DNA of 64,000 bases from Pseudomonas frederiksbergensis (GCF_017114915.1 NZ_JAAUOE010000001.1:5283-69282), one strand, 5' to 3'; shown: positions 19,008 to 27,290, counted from the stretch's first letter. Notes: generated from the letters alone by a model not told the origin. Numbers and translations are program-made.

Positions 19008-19733
19008 TTAACTGCTCGATCGGCCAGCGCTGCTCGAACCGCCCCAACCGCTGCGGGCACTGGCTTTGCTGCCGAAGCCGCCACGGGAGGTGGATGAGTC
19101 CACGGACATCGGCTTGCTGGCGGAACGGATTGAATCGGCGTAGCTGCTGGTGCCGTACCTCACCTGATTGGACTTGGTAAAGGTTGAGCCCTTCGATATC
19201 CGCTGGTTAAGCGTTGAGGAGGCGTAGTTGCCGCGATCATCGCGGTAGCGGTAGACCGGTTCGGAGTAATAGCTGTTGCGGTTACTGCTCAGCATGTTGC
19301 CGATCAGCAGTCCGGTCAGCAGGCTGCCGGTGGAAAAGCCCGAACCGCCAGTGTTCGCTTCCGAGGCGGGCAATTGTGCCTTGGCGGCGTCCACCTGGGA
19401 TTGCGTGACCTCGCCATCGGCGGTCAGTTCGAAACCACCCAGCTTGGGGATGAACTTGCCGGCGGAATCCTGCTGGCACCAGTCGGCGACAAAGTCGGCA
19501 TCGCAATCGGCCTGGTTGTCGTACACCGGCGCGATGCGGCGATGCTGGGCCATGGCGGTCATGTAGGCGTCAGAGCAGACGTCCACCGGGAGCTTTTCAT
19601 CGGCGCATTGCTGAACGGACTGGAAATTGTACTTCTTCTGCACCGGGTAGGTTTTTTCCGCCTGCCCGCAGCCTGATATCGCCATGGCGACCGACGCTGC
19701 CAGCGAGAGCTGAACGTACTTGCTTCGTTTCAT
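19008..19733 (-). CDS. yjfM: YgiB/YjfM-family lipoprotein (DUF1190)
   Basis: A 241-residue protein with a lipoprotein signal peptide: basic start MKRSK, hydrophobic core, and lipobox AISGC with Cys22 as the predicted lipidation site. The conserved part (residues about 30-110) includes repeated Cys residues in QQCADEKLPVDVCSDAY and CDADFVADWCQQD, typical of DUF1190. The C-terminal third is Ser/Gly/Arg-rich and low complexity (GGFGSKASARSGWGGSSS). Function is unknown; the partner is probably the adjacent ATP-grasp protein. GGAG precedes the ATG. Confidence 0.88.
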   Translation of the reverse strand: MKRSKYVQLSLAASVAMAISGCGQAEKTYPVQKKYNFQSVQQCADEKLPVDVCSDAYMTAMAQHRRIAPVYDNQADCDADFVADWCQQDSAGKFIPKLGGFELTADGEVTQSQVDAAKAQLPASEANTGGSGFSTGSLLTGLLIGNMLSSNRNSYYSEPVYRYRDDRGNYASSTLNQRISKGSTFTKSNQVRYGTSSYADSIRSASKPMSVDSSTSRGGFGSKASARSGWGGSSSAGRSSS

Positions 19734-19752
19734 CGCAATCTCCGTGGCGCAA

Positions 19753-20181
19753 TCAGTTCTGGGAAGGGGTCATGCACGCGGCGTTCAACATGCCGACGCT
19801 GATGGCCACTGCCGCGATATAGATGCCCGCTGCGATTTCGCCTTGCTTGATGCGCTCAGAGGCGCCTTTGAGCACCAGGCTGGTCACCAGAAACGCCAGC
19901 AGTTGAACGAACGCGGCGATCACTGCCCAGACAACGAAATCCAGAATGCTGATCGAGTAGGCAATCACATTACTGGCCGGAATGGCGAAACCGATGATGG
20001 CGCCCCCCAGCGCGATTGCGGCGGCAACGTTGCCCGAACGGATCAGTTCGAACTCCCGGTGCGGTGTGATTCGGGTGTAGATGAACTGGAACAGCGCGAA
20101 CAGCACGGCGGCGCCGAGGATGTACAAGACAAACCCGAGCACGGCGGCTTTGTTCAGGGAGATGGAGAGCGCTTCAAGCAT
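19753..20181 (-). CDS. yjfL: DUF350 membrane protein (YjfL family)
   Basis: A 142-residue integral membrane protein with four hydrophobic segments (about residues 14-33, 51-68, 82-104, 118-136), as in E. coli YjfL. The internal similarity of the first and second halves (ALGGAIIGFAIP versus GIYIAAVAISVG) fits the duplicated two-segment DUF350 unit. No enzymatic motif is visible. It is 15 nt downstream of the DUF2491 gene on the same transcript. Confidence 0.9.
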   Translation of the reverse strand: MLEALSISLNKAAVLGFVLYILGAAVLFALFQFIYTRITPHREFELIRSGNVAAAIALGGAIIGFAIPASNVIAYSISILDFVVWAVIAAFVQLLAFLVTSLVLKGASERIKQGEIAAGIYIAAVAISVGMLNAACMTPSQN

Positions 20182-20196
20182 GGACTTCTTCCTTTT

Positions 20197-20871
20197 TTAA
20201 AAAGTGTTCAGGTCAGTGGTGTACAGCGAAATGCCCAGCGAAGTGCTCAAACTGATGGTGCCTTCGGCGTCTTCTTCAACGGAAAACAGCAGGAATTCCC
20301 GGCGATCGGTCAGGCCGGTTTCGCGGGCGTACAGCATCGAACGGTGCTCGATACTGTAGGACTCATCCGGATTTTTCAGGTGTTCGCTCAACGCCACCAG
20401 TTCCGTCTGACCGTCTTCGGTGCCCCACTCGCGGGTGTATTCGACACCGTTGTGGGTGTAGGTCGGCAGGCCGATCAGGCTTTGAGGGCCGGCCAGCCGA
20501 CGCAGCTCAGTTTCACTGTTGATGGTGATGTAGCTGAGGTAGTTGAACAGGATTACCGACTCGACTTGCCCGGCGATGTCGCCAGTGGTGTGCACTTGCA
20601 GCCAGTGGTCTTCGTCGTTCATGTAATAACGCGACAGCCAGGTCGACTGCCCGAGATCAATGGTGCCGACGCTCCATATTTGCTGAGAGCCCGGGATGAC
20701 CACAGCGGTTTTTTCGTCGAGCAACAACTTCAGGGTTGTATCGAACATCACGCCCTTGCCCATTGCCAGGCCCAGCGGACCGATGACGGGCAGGGTTTCG
20801 TTGGCTGTCCACTTCGATTCCGTATTCGCTTTCGGGGCCTCAAGCCCCATCAACTGTTTAAACCATCCCAT
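20197..20871 (-). CDS. yjfK: DUF2491 protein (YjfK family)
   Basis: A 224-residue soluble protein beginning MGWFKQLMGLEAPKAN and matching E. coli YjfK in character: acidic, beta-rich, no signal peptide or membrane segment. Its biochemical function is unknown. Its ATG overlaps the end of the ion-channel gene by 14 nt, so the two are probably translationally coupled. It is always seen in this type of cluster with PspA-like and DUF2170 proteins, which suggests a shared cytoplasmic complex (inference). Confidence 0.87.
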   Translation of the reverse strand: MGWFKQLMGLEAPKANTESKWTANETLPVIGPLGLAMGKGVMFDTTLKLLLDEKTAVVIPGSQQIWSVGTIDLGQSTWLSRYYMNDEDHWLQVHTTGDIAGQVESVILFNYLSYITINSETELRRLAGPQSLIGLPTYTHNGVEYTREWGTEDGQTELVALSEHLKNPDESYSIEHRSMLYARETGLTDRREFLLFSVEEDAEGTISLSTSLGISLYTTDLNTF

Positions 20872-21892
20872 TGGAGATTTCCTTGAGGCGCGTGGAAGCG
20901 ATGTAGAAGAGTTCGCCGCCCTTGACGCGAGTGGCGCCGGGCGGGTTGATCGAAGGTTGTCGGGCGCCTTTGGCGCGGTAGCCGATAAGGGTCGCGTTGT
21001 GCTGTTCTTTCATCTGAGCGTACAGATCGCCGAAGGTTGCTTCGAAGGTCTCGGGCAGCTTCATCAGGTATTGGGTGGCGCCTTGACCCACGCACAGCAA
21101 TTCATTAATGACCGCTGACGAGCCCGGATCCTGAGAGGCGCGCACCAGCATCTCGATGGCCATGCTTGAGGTGCATTCCAGGCTGGGTGCGTAGGCGCTG
21201 GCGAGCGCCGCGATTTCACTTTCATTGAAGTGGGCGACCACATGCCCGGCAGGGCCCAGTTGATTGACCGCCAGCACAGTGGCCAGGGTCAGATCGTCTG
21301 AATGGGTTCGCACCAGGACGCGCTCGGCGCCGGGAACGCCGGCGCGCAGTAACAATGCACTGGAGGACAGGCTTTCGCCTTTGATAAAGGACGCTTTACC
21401 CGGCATGGGGTTTTCGTCGAGGTCGCAATCGCAAATGACGATCAGGTTGTCATTGGACGTTTCGTCCTGCAGCAACAACTCAATGACCCGCTCGCTGGAC
21501 GCGCCTTCCCAGCCGATGAGAACTGTGTGGCCGACCTGGTCGGTGAAATCGCCTTTGCCCTTCATGCCTTTTCTCCATACATCGATGACGCTGCTGGTGG
21601 TTTTGCCGATGGCTGCCGTCAGCAGCGCAATGCCGCCGAGCATGACCCAGGTCGCCACGAAAATTCGTCCGGCTGCTGTCTGTGGCGCAAGATCGCCGTA
21701 GCCGACGGTGAGCGTAGTGGTGAGATAGAAGTAGGTAAACGTGGCGGGGGCGATGAGGTGTTGTTCGCCCAGAAGCACCAGGCCCAGCCAGGCTGTGGTC
21801 AGATGTACGCCCAACGCAATGGCCAGGCCTGCCCAGCCGAAGCGATGGAAGAACGACGAGACGTATGTGCGCAACAAAAGGAAAATCGACAT
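20858..21892 (-). CDS. Two-helix potassium channel with TrkA-N (RCK) domain
   Basis: A 344-residue ion channel. The N-terminus has a hydrophobic segment (about 15-37), a pore helix with selectivity filter TLTVGYGDL near residues 58-66, and a second membrane helix (about 77-98). A cytoplasmic Rossmann-like RCK domain follows (VLIGWEGASSERVIELLL, then VICDCDLDENP). TVGYGD predicts potassium selectivity. I chose the ATG at 21892 (MSIFLLLRTY); an in-frame extension of 22 codons upstream runs through a REP palindrome and is unlikely to be translated. The gene is inserted between the pspA and yjfK homologues, a variation on the E. coli yjfIJKLMC order. Confidence 0.88.
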   Translation of the reverse strand: MSIFLLLRTYVSSFFHRFGWAGLAIALGVHLTTAWLGLVLLGEQHLIAPATFTYFYLTTTLTVGYGDLAPQTAAGRIFVATWVMLGGIALLTAAIGKTTSSVIDVWRKGMKGKGDFTDQVGHTVLIGWEGASSERVIELLLQDETSNDNLIVICDCDLDENPMPGKASFIKGESLSSSALLLRAGVPGAERVLVRTHSDDLTLATVLAVNQLGPAGHVVAHFNESEIAALASAYAPSLECTSSMAIEMLVRASQDPGSSAVINELLCVGQGATQYLMKLPETFEATFGDLYAQMKEQHNATLIGYRAKGARQPSINPPGATRVKGGELFYIASTRLKEISNGMV

Positions 21893-21928
21893 GACATCCC
21901 TGACTCCGTGGGGGCTCGTTCCTGGCGA

Positions 21929-21960
21929 CTGTGGCGAGGGAGCAAGCGCCCTCGCCACAG
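21929..21960. repeat. REP palindrome between pspA homologue and channel gene
   Basis: Arms 21929-21940 (CTGTGGCGAGGG) and 21949-21960 form a perfect 12-bp stem with an 8-nt loop. The GTGGCGAGGG core is the common P. fluorescens intergenic REP type, also found near 58850 and 53640. Confidence 0.85.
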
Positions 21961-22025
21961 GTTCGATGCGCTTGACTGACTGGCATCAGGACAATAAATG
22001 CCCTTCCTTCTGCACGGTGACCAGG

Positions 22026-22724
22026 TTACTCAGCCGATTTTTTCTTCAGGCGTTCCAGGATCGCATTGGCGCTGCCTTCGTTCGGCGTGATGCCGGCTTC
22101 GCGCAGCTTGCGCTCCAGGTCGGTGCCGGTCGACGCGTCGGTCAGTTCGTCCTGGGCTTGCAGTTCAGCGGCGCGTTGCTGCTGCTTGGCCTGCAAACGA
22201 TTCAGCGTACCGACGGCGGTTTCCAGCTTGCCGTTGGCGCCGCCACTGGCGATCGAAGCGCTGACCTGAGCTTTCTGCACGCTTTCACGGGCCTTGGCCA
22301 TGTCCACTTGCTGGCGCAGGCTTTTGATGCGGTTTTCGGCTTTGGTGATGTCTTTGCGCATGTTGTCAGCATAACCGCCGAATTCGGTGGCCTGCTTTTG
22401 CTCGACATCCAGTTCATTGGTCAGGGTCGAAATGGCTTCGGCCACTTCCAGTGCCAGGTCTTCGCGGTTGGCCTGGATCGCGGCCAGGGCCTTGGATTCC
22501 AGGTCCTTGATCTTGGCGTTGTATTCGTTGACGCGGTCAGTCGACAGTTTGTGCTTGGCCATGATGGTGACCAGCTCACGCTTGGCGTTGGCCAGCGCGC
22601 TGTCAGCATCGCGAATTTCCTGGTCGAGGATGCGCAGGGCCTGTTGGTCGACGATCGATTCGCCGACTTCATTGGCACCGCCACGCAGCGCGGTGAACAA
22701 TTTGCTCCAGATGGACTGAGTCAT
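22026..22724 (-). CDS. yjfJ: PspA/IM30-family protein (YjfJ)
   Basis: A 232-residue protein with the PspA/Vipp1 fold: almost wholly helical and coiled-coil from residue 5 to 180 (ALRILDQEIRDADSALANAKRE, then ENRIKSLRQQVDMAKARESVQKAQ). PspA proteins are ESCRT-III relatives that polymerise on the inner membrane and protect it from leakage. This one belongs with E. coli YjfJ rather than classical PspA, since it lies next to DUF2170 and DUF2491 genes rather than pspB/pspC/pspF. It is 24 nt downstream of the DUF2170 gene. Confidence 0.9.
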   Translation of the reverse strand: MTQSIWSKLFTALRGGANEVGESIVDQQALRILDQEIRDADSALANAKRELVTIMAKHKLSTDRVNEYNAKIKDLESKALAAIQANREDLALEVAEAISTLTNELDVEQKQATEFGGYADNMRKDITKAENRIKSLRQQVDMAKARESVQKAQVSASIASGGANGKLETAVGTLNRLQAKQQQRAAELQAQDELTDASTGTDLERKLREAGITPNEGSANAILERLKKKSAE

Positions 22725-22748
22725 TGGATATTTCCTGTTCCCGAGAAA

Positions 22749-23438
22749 TTAAATGAAGAAACGTTCGAAGGCTTCGCTGGCGCGCTGGACGTTGTCGACG
22801 AGGGTTTTGACCTCGGTCACGACGTTGGTCAGGCTGGAGTCTGCGCTCAGTGCGCCGAACATGTTGTAAACGATCTGCCCGTTAGGCATGGACTCGATAC
22901 CGATCGAGGACAGCGGGAACATTTCCCGGCTGCGCAGAACGGCATCGTTGAAGGCCGGTACGTCGTTGATCGACTCGACATCGACCAGCACGGTATCGAC
23001 GATGATCTGATCGCCAACCACTGCGATGTAAATCGGCAAGCCACCGAAGTCGTTCATTTCCAGCTTGATGCTGGACTCGGCGCCTTGAACGAGGGAGAGG
23101 GTGATTTCGTTCGCAACCACTTCGTCGAGGGCCTGAAGGGCGCTGTAGAGGCGATCGATGTTCCAGTTATTACCTGCGCTCATGTAATTCTCCGACATGA
23201 ATGAGCCAGCCAGAATCGGTTGGCGTAGCTGTTTCTCCATCTGCTTGAGCAGGCTTCGATTTTCGGGAAGCACCCAAGTCTCGTGTTTCACATAACCGGC
23301 GGCACCCAGGCCCGCGCGCATCTGCTTCATGTAGAAGCTGGATGGTTTTTTCGCGGAGGGTTTCGAGCGCTCTCCCTTGCGGCTCGCTGAATCGGTAACA
23401 GACCCGGCAGGCGGATCTGATGGCGAGCTGCTTTGCAT
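22749..23438 (-). CDS. yjfI: DUF2170 protein (YjfI family)
   Basis: A 229-residue protein, first gene of the cluster. The first 35 residues are Ser/Pro/Lys-rich and probably disordered. The conserved DUF2170 domain lies in the second half (about 95-229: NWNIDRLYSALQALDEVVANEI, SREMFPLSSIGIESMPNGQIVYNMFGALS), with a pattern like small secretion-chaperone folds. The start at 23438 (MQSSSPSDPP) has GAGG upstream; a 17-codon extension overlaps an operator-like palindrome and the promoter region. Function unknown. Confidence 0.85.
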   Translation of the reverse strand: MQSSSPSDPPAGSVTDSASRKGERSKPSAKKPSSFYMKQMRAGLGAAGYVKHETWVLPENRSLLKQMEKQLRQPILAGSFMSENYMSAGNNWNIDRLYSALQALDEVVANEITLSLVQGAESSIKLEMNDFGGLPIYIAVVGDQIIVDTVLVDVESINDVPAFNDAVLRSREMFPLSSIGIESMPNGQIVYNMFGALSADSSLTNVVTEVKTLVDNVQRASEAFERFFI

Positions 23439-23464
23439 GGCACTGACCTCGTAGTGAAAAAAGC

Positions 23465-23520
23465 TCACGCGTGATAACACTACAGGCAATTTTTGCAGCC
23501 CTCAATAGCTCACGCGTGAG
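23465..23520 (-). promoter_or_regulatory. Promoter with two identical palindromic operator-like sites upstream of the yjfI cluster
   Basis: On the minus strand TTGAGG (revcomp of 23500-23505) and TAGTGT (revcomp of 23477-23482) are 17 nt apart. The perfect palindrome TCACGCGTGA occurs at 23465-23474, over the expected transcription start, and at 23510-23519, just upstream of the -35 box; the second extends to a 12-bp palindrome at 23509-23520. Centre-to-centre distance is 45 bp. The promoter hexamers are weak matches, but identical palindromes flanking them suggest control by a dimeric regulator. Confidence 0.55.
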
Positions 23521-23538
23521 ATTTTTTCGACTGTCGAC

Positions 23539-23568
23539 CTGTGGGGGCGGGCAAGCCCGTTCCCACAG
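23539..23568. repeat. REP palindrome
   Basis: CTGTGGGGGCGGGC and an almost perfect complement are separated by AA (mismatched only at two central stem positions). It is a common Pseudomonas intergenic palindrome and may act as a terminator for the cysteine hydrolase gene, which ends 10 nt away. Confidence 0.8.
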
Positions 23569-23577
23569 TTCCTCACC

Positions 23578-24126
23578 TTAACCAGCCAGAAAGTCGTCGG
23601 CAGACACCACGCTTGCATAAGCAAAACCCAACGCCGACATGAAGGCGGCGTGCACATGAGCTGCGGGAACCGTCAGACCATTGAACTCCAGGTCAAGGGT
23701 GGCGCAGGCATCGTGGACGACAGTGACGGTATAGCCCAGATCGGCCGCAGCGCGAGTGATGCCGTCGATGCACATGTGGCTCATGCTGCCGACGATCACC
23801 AGATGTTCGATGCCTTGCTGGTCGAGGATCGACTCCAGCTCTGTTTCACGGAACGAGTTGACGAAATGTTTGAGCACTACCGGTTCGTCGGCGCGGTTGA
23901 GGACTTTGGGGTGCAGCTTCGCGCCGTCGGAGCCCGGAGTGAAGAACGGTGCGGCATCGGAGGTGAATTCGTGACGGATGTGCACCACCGGATCACCGGC
24001 TTCGCGAAACGCCTGAATCAACCGTGCGGCGTTGTCCGCTGCGGCGTCGGCGCCCACCAGCGGCCACTTGCCCTGGGGGAAGTAATCGTTCTGGATGTCG
24101 ACTACGATGAGTGCTTGCTTGGCCAT
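23578..24126 (-). CDS. Isochorismatase-family cysteine hydrolase
   Basis: A 182-residue cytoplasmic hydrolase with the family's Asp-Lys-Cys triad: Asp10 in LIVVDIQNDYF, Lys86 in VVLKHFVNSF and Cys119 in GSMSHMCIDG, followed by the usual cis-peptide and TRAAADLGYTV segment. Relatives cleave C-N bonds in nicotinamide, N-carbamoyl compounds or isochorismate ethers; nothing visible settles the substrate. It is divergent from a GlxA-type regulator gene with 100 nt between the two ATGs, so that regulator probably controls it. Confidence 0.9.
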   Translation of the reverse strand: MAKQALIVVDIQNDYFPQGKWPLVGADAAADNAARLIQAFREAGDPVVHIRHEFTSDAAPFFTPGSDGAKLHPKVLNRADEPVVLKHFVNSFRETELESILDQQGIEHLVIVGSMSHMCIDGITRAAADLGYTVTVVHDACATLDLEFNGLTVPAAHVHAAFMSALGFAYASVVSADDFLAG

Positions 24127-24226
24127 GACTGTTTCCTTGAGTGTGTGTTGGTGTGGAATGCAGTATTGGCGCTGGCCCTCTGTTCGAGGATTGGCCGCAC
24201 CGACAATAGAAGGGGGAAAACTGACA

Positions 24227-25225
24227 ATGGGCGTGGAAAGGGCAGTCGCCGAACTGGGGGTGTTGATCTATCCCGGTGCGCAGATGGCGGCAGTGCATGG
24301 GTTGACGGATCTGTTCGGCGTGGCCAACCGGATCGCTGCCGAGCATCAGGCGGCACAGCTGCCGTTGCTGCGGGTCAGTCACTGGCAGGTCGACGGCGAT
24401 CAAATGCCAGAGCGGGTCTACGACAGTCATCCTGGCCCGGTCGGCGCGCTGGTCGCGGTGTTGATCCCGCCGTCGATCGCCGGTTTTTCCGAGGGGCAGG
24501 CGCCCCAGGGCCTGATTCGCTGGATTCGTCAGCAACACGCCAACGGCGCGACCCTCGGCGGGGTTTGCGTGGGGTCTATTCTGTTGGCCGAAAGCGGCTT
24601 GCTCGACGGCCGTAGCGCCACTACTCACTGGACCTCGGCCAAGACCTTCGCCGAGCGTTACCCGGCGATCAGGCTCAAGGCCGACACGCCCATCGTCGAC
24701 GACGGTGACCTGATCACCACCGCCGGGCTGATGGCCTGGTCAGCGCTGGGGTTACGGCTGGTGGACCGTTTGCTGGGGCCGAGTATCGCCACTGGCACGG
24801 CACGGTTTCTGGTGTTGGAACACAGCGACAGTGCGAGCGAGTGCGGCAGTAACTTTTCGCCGATTCTCAGCCACGGCGATGGGTCGATTCTCAAGGTTCA
24901 GCATTGGCTGCAAAGCACTGGGGCGGTCGATGTTTCGCTGGCGGCGATGGCCGAACGGGCGGGGCTGGAAGAACGCACCTTCCTGCGACGATTCCGCGCG
25001 GCGACCGGGTTGAAACCCACCGAGTACTGCCAGCACCTGCGCGTCGGCAAGGCGCGGGAGATGCTCGAGTTCACCAATAGCACCATCGATCACATTGCCT
25101 GGACCGTGGGCTATCAAGACCCGAGTGCGTTTCGCGCGACATTCAAAAAGATTACCGGGTTGGCGCCGAGTGACTATCGGGCACGGTTTGGGGGGACGCC
25201 AAACGCAGGCGTGGCTCGTTCATAA
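24227..25225 (+). CDS. GlxA-family AraC-type transcriptional regulator
   Basis: A 332-residue regulator with an N-terminal DJ-1/PfpI glutamine-amidotransferase-like domain (residues about 10-180; Cys in GGVCVGSILLAESGLLDG at the nucleophile elbow) and a C-terminal AraC pair of helix-turn-helix motifs (VSLAAMAERAGLEERTFLRRF, then IDHIAWTVGYQDPSAFRATF). The family includes sensors of arginine, choline and carnitine catabolites. I chose the ATG at 24227, with AGGGGG 13 nt upstream; a longer frame overlaps the divergent hydrolase gene. It probably regulates that neighbour. Confidence 0.9.
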   Translation: MGVERAVAELGVLIYPGAQMAAVHGLTDLFGVANRIAAEHQAAQLPLLRVSHWQVDGDQMPERVYDSHPGPVGALVAVLIPPSIAGFSEGQAPQGLIRWIRQQHANGATLGGVCVGSILLAESGLLDGRSATTHWTSAKTFAERYPAIRLKADTPIVDDGDLITTAGLMAWSALGLRLVDRLLGPSIATGTARFLVLEHSDSASECGSNFSPILSHGDGSILKVQHWLQSTGAVDVSLAAMAERAGLEERTFLRRFRAATGLKPTEYCQHLRVGKAREMLEFTNSTIDHIAWTVGYQDPSAFRATFKKITGLAPSDYRARFGGTPNAGVARS

Positions 25226-25419
25226 GCTCTATTCCACATGGAGCAGGTGACAGGTTTGAATCGTGCAAAATGCCGGAGGTCGTGCAGAATAAAACAGGCC
25301 TGGTGCCATCATGCATTTCGCAACCAGCTGATTTGAAAACCATTTCTCTCCGGTCATCGTTGGCCTGATCCCTGCACGCCTCCAGCTACATTTATCAAGC
25401 GCAGATTGAAGGGGAACGC

Positions 25420-26529
25420 ATGACCCCAACAAACCGCAAGAAACTGGTACTCGCCCATTCGGTGCGACCCGATGCCCCGCTGCACGAAGTCGAAACCAAT
25501 CGCGCGCTGGCCCGTTGGCTGGCGCGGATCGTCGGGCTTGAATACGGCGGCAGTTTCGATCCGCAACTGCATAGCGGCCGCGACCTTTATCTGTTGCCGA
25601 CCCAGACGCTGGTGGGCGCCGCTGCCGCCCGGCAGCTGGGCGTCAAAGGACCGGAGGATTTGTGGGGCGGTTACGTCGACCACGCATTCATCTGCACCAA
25701 AGCCATCAGTCATGGGCTGTTGAACCGCTATGCGTTCGCGCCCGAAGGCTGGGCGCCGTTGTTTTCCGAACGGGTACGCAGTGTCGTGCTCGATGGCCTC
25801 AGCGTGTTCTCCCTGGACGATGCGCGCCCGGCAGCGGAGCACCTGCTCTACAGCGGCCCGATCCGCGTCAAGCCGATTCATGCCTGCGCCGGGCGCGGTC
25901 AGGAGGTGATCAAAAGCCTCGACCAGTTCGACGCTGTCCTCGCTCGCCCCGATGCCAAAACACTGTTCACCGAAGGCGTAGTACTGGAGCAGGACTTGAC
26001 CGAGGTGATCACCCATAGCGTCGGCCAAAGCTTCATCGGCGACAAAGTGTTGAGTTATTGCGGTGATCAATACTTGACCGAAGACGGGGAGGGCGAGCAG
26101 GTTTATGGAGGGTCCAATCTGTTGGTGGTGCAGGGTTATTACGAGGACCTGCTGGCGCTGGCGCTGCCGGATGACGTGAGGCTGGCGATCCAGCAGGCGC
26201 AGGTGTTCGACAGCGCGGCGGATGAAGCCTACCCCGGTTTCTACGCCTCGCGGCGCAACTACGATATTGCCCAGGGGCTGGACTGCAACGGCCAACAACG
26301 CAGCGGCGTGCTCGAACAGTCCTGGCGTCTGGGCGGTGCCAGCAGTGCCGAAGTCGCGGCGCTGCAAAGCTTCGTCAACGACCCCGGACTGCGCGCGATT
26401 CGCGTGTCGTCGGTCGAAACCTATAGCGATCAACCGCTGCCGGAGAACGCCATCGAGATCTACCGTGGTCCGGCGCAACACAGTGACTTTCTTCTCAAGT
26501 ACGTAACGGTCAACACCTATGACGGCTAG
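25420..26529 (+). CDS. DUF3182 family protein, ATP-grasp-like
   Basis: A 369-residue soluble protein that I recognise as DUF3182. The central segment (IRVKPIHACAGRGQEVI near residue 148, VVLEQDLTEVITHSVGQ near 188, and NYDIAQGLDCNGQQRSGVLEQS near 287) has the look of an ATP-grasp ligase, with a Gly-rich loop and a pair of acidic residues at the right spacing. No activity is known. A GGGGAA ribosome-binding site precedes the ATG. It overlaps the next gene by 11 nt and faces the ybhN-clsB-ybhP operon. Confidence 0.8.
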   Translation: MTPTNRKKLVLAHSVRPDAPLHEVETNRALARWLARIVGLEYGGSFDPQLHSGRDLYLLPTQTLVGAAAARQLGVKGPEDLWGGYVDHAFICTKAISHGLLNRYAFAPEGWAPLFSERVRSVVLDGLSVFSLDDARPAAEHLLYSGPIRVKPIHACAGRGQEVIKSLDQFDAVLARPDAKTLFTEGVVLEQDLTEVITHSVGQSFIGDKVLSYCGDQYLTEDGEGEQVYGGSNLLVVQGYYEDLLALALPDDVRLAIQQAQVFDSAADEAYPGFYASRRNYDIAQGLDCNGQQRSGVLEQSWRLGGASSAEVAALQSFVNDPGLRAIRVSSVETYSDQPLPENAIEIYRGPAQHSDFLLKYVTVNTYDG

Positions 26530-27278
26530 AAGCGAAACCATTCAGATCGACATCGACGATGAACAGATGAGCGGGACCTTTCTCAGCCCCAAATCGAAAG
26601 TCCCGGGTGTGCTTTTCGTCCACGGTTGGGGCGGTAGTCAGGAACGCGACCTGGAGCGCGCCAAAGGCATCGCCGGGTTGGGTTGTGTGTGCCTGACGTT
26701 CGACTTGCGCGGCCACACCGGCGGGACCGGTATTCCGTTGTCCCGGGTCACCCGCGAAGACAACCTGCGCGACCTGCTGGCGGCCTACGACCGCTTGCTC
26801 GCCCACCCGGCGCTCGACACGTCCGCGATCGCGGTGGTCGGCACCAGTTATGGCGGTTATCTGGCGGCGATTCTGACGACGTTGCGCCCGGTGCGTTGGC
26901 TGGCCTTGCGGGTGCCGGCGCTGTATCGCGACGATTTGTGGCACACGCCCAAGCGTGAACTGGACAAGGTCGATCTACGCGATTACCGCAATACGCGGGT
27001 CCGCGCCGACAGCAATCGCGCACTGCATGCCTGTTCGCAATTTACCGGGGATGTGTTGCTGGTCGAGTCCGAAACCGACGCCTATGTACCCCCACGCGAC
27101 CATCATGAGTTACCGCGCCGCGTGTCAGCAGACCCACTCGCTGACCCACCGGATCATCGACGGTGCCGATCACGCCTTGAGCGACCCGGTCTCGCAACAG
27201 GCGTACACCTCGATCCTCGTGGGCTGGGTCACCGAGATGGTGGTGGGCGAGCGGTTGAGTCTTATTCAGTCATCGTAG
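26519..27278 (+). pseudogene. Alpha/beta hydrolase (dienelactone hydrolase-like), frameshifted
   Basis: The first 190 codons encode an alpha/beta hydrolase: oxyanion region VLFVHGWGGSQ near residue 30 and nucleophile elbow GTSYGG near residue 109. At the C5 tract 27089-27093 the frame breaks: after DAYVP the correct continuation (HATIMSYRAACQQTHSLTH, then DGADHALSD with the catalytic His) lies in the next frame and stops at 27278. Removing one C restores a 252-residue protein. As given, the original frame runs to 27355 with an unrelated Pro/Arg-rich tail. Sequencing error, true mutation or slippage in the C tract are all possible. Confidence 0.85.
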
Positions 27279-27290
27279 AAAGATCGCATT

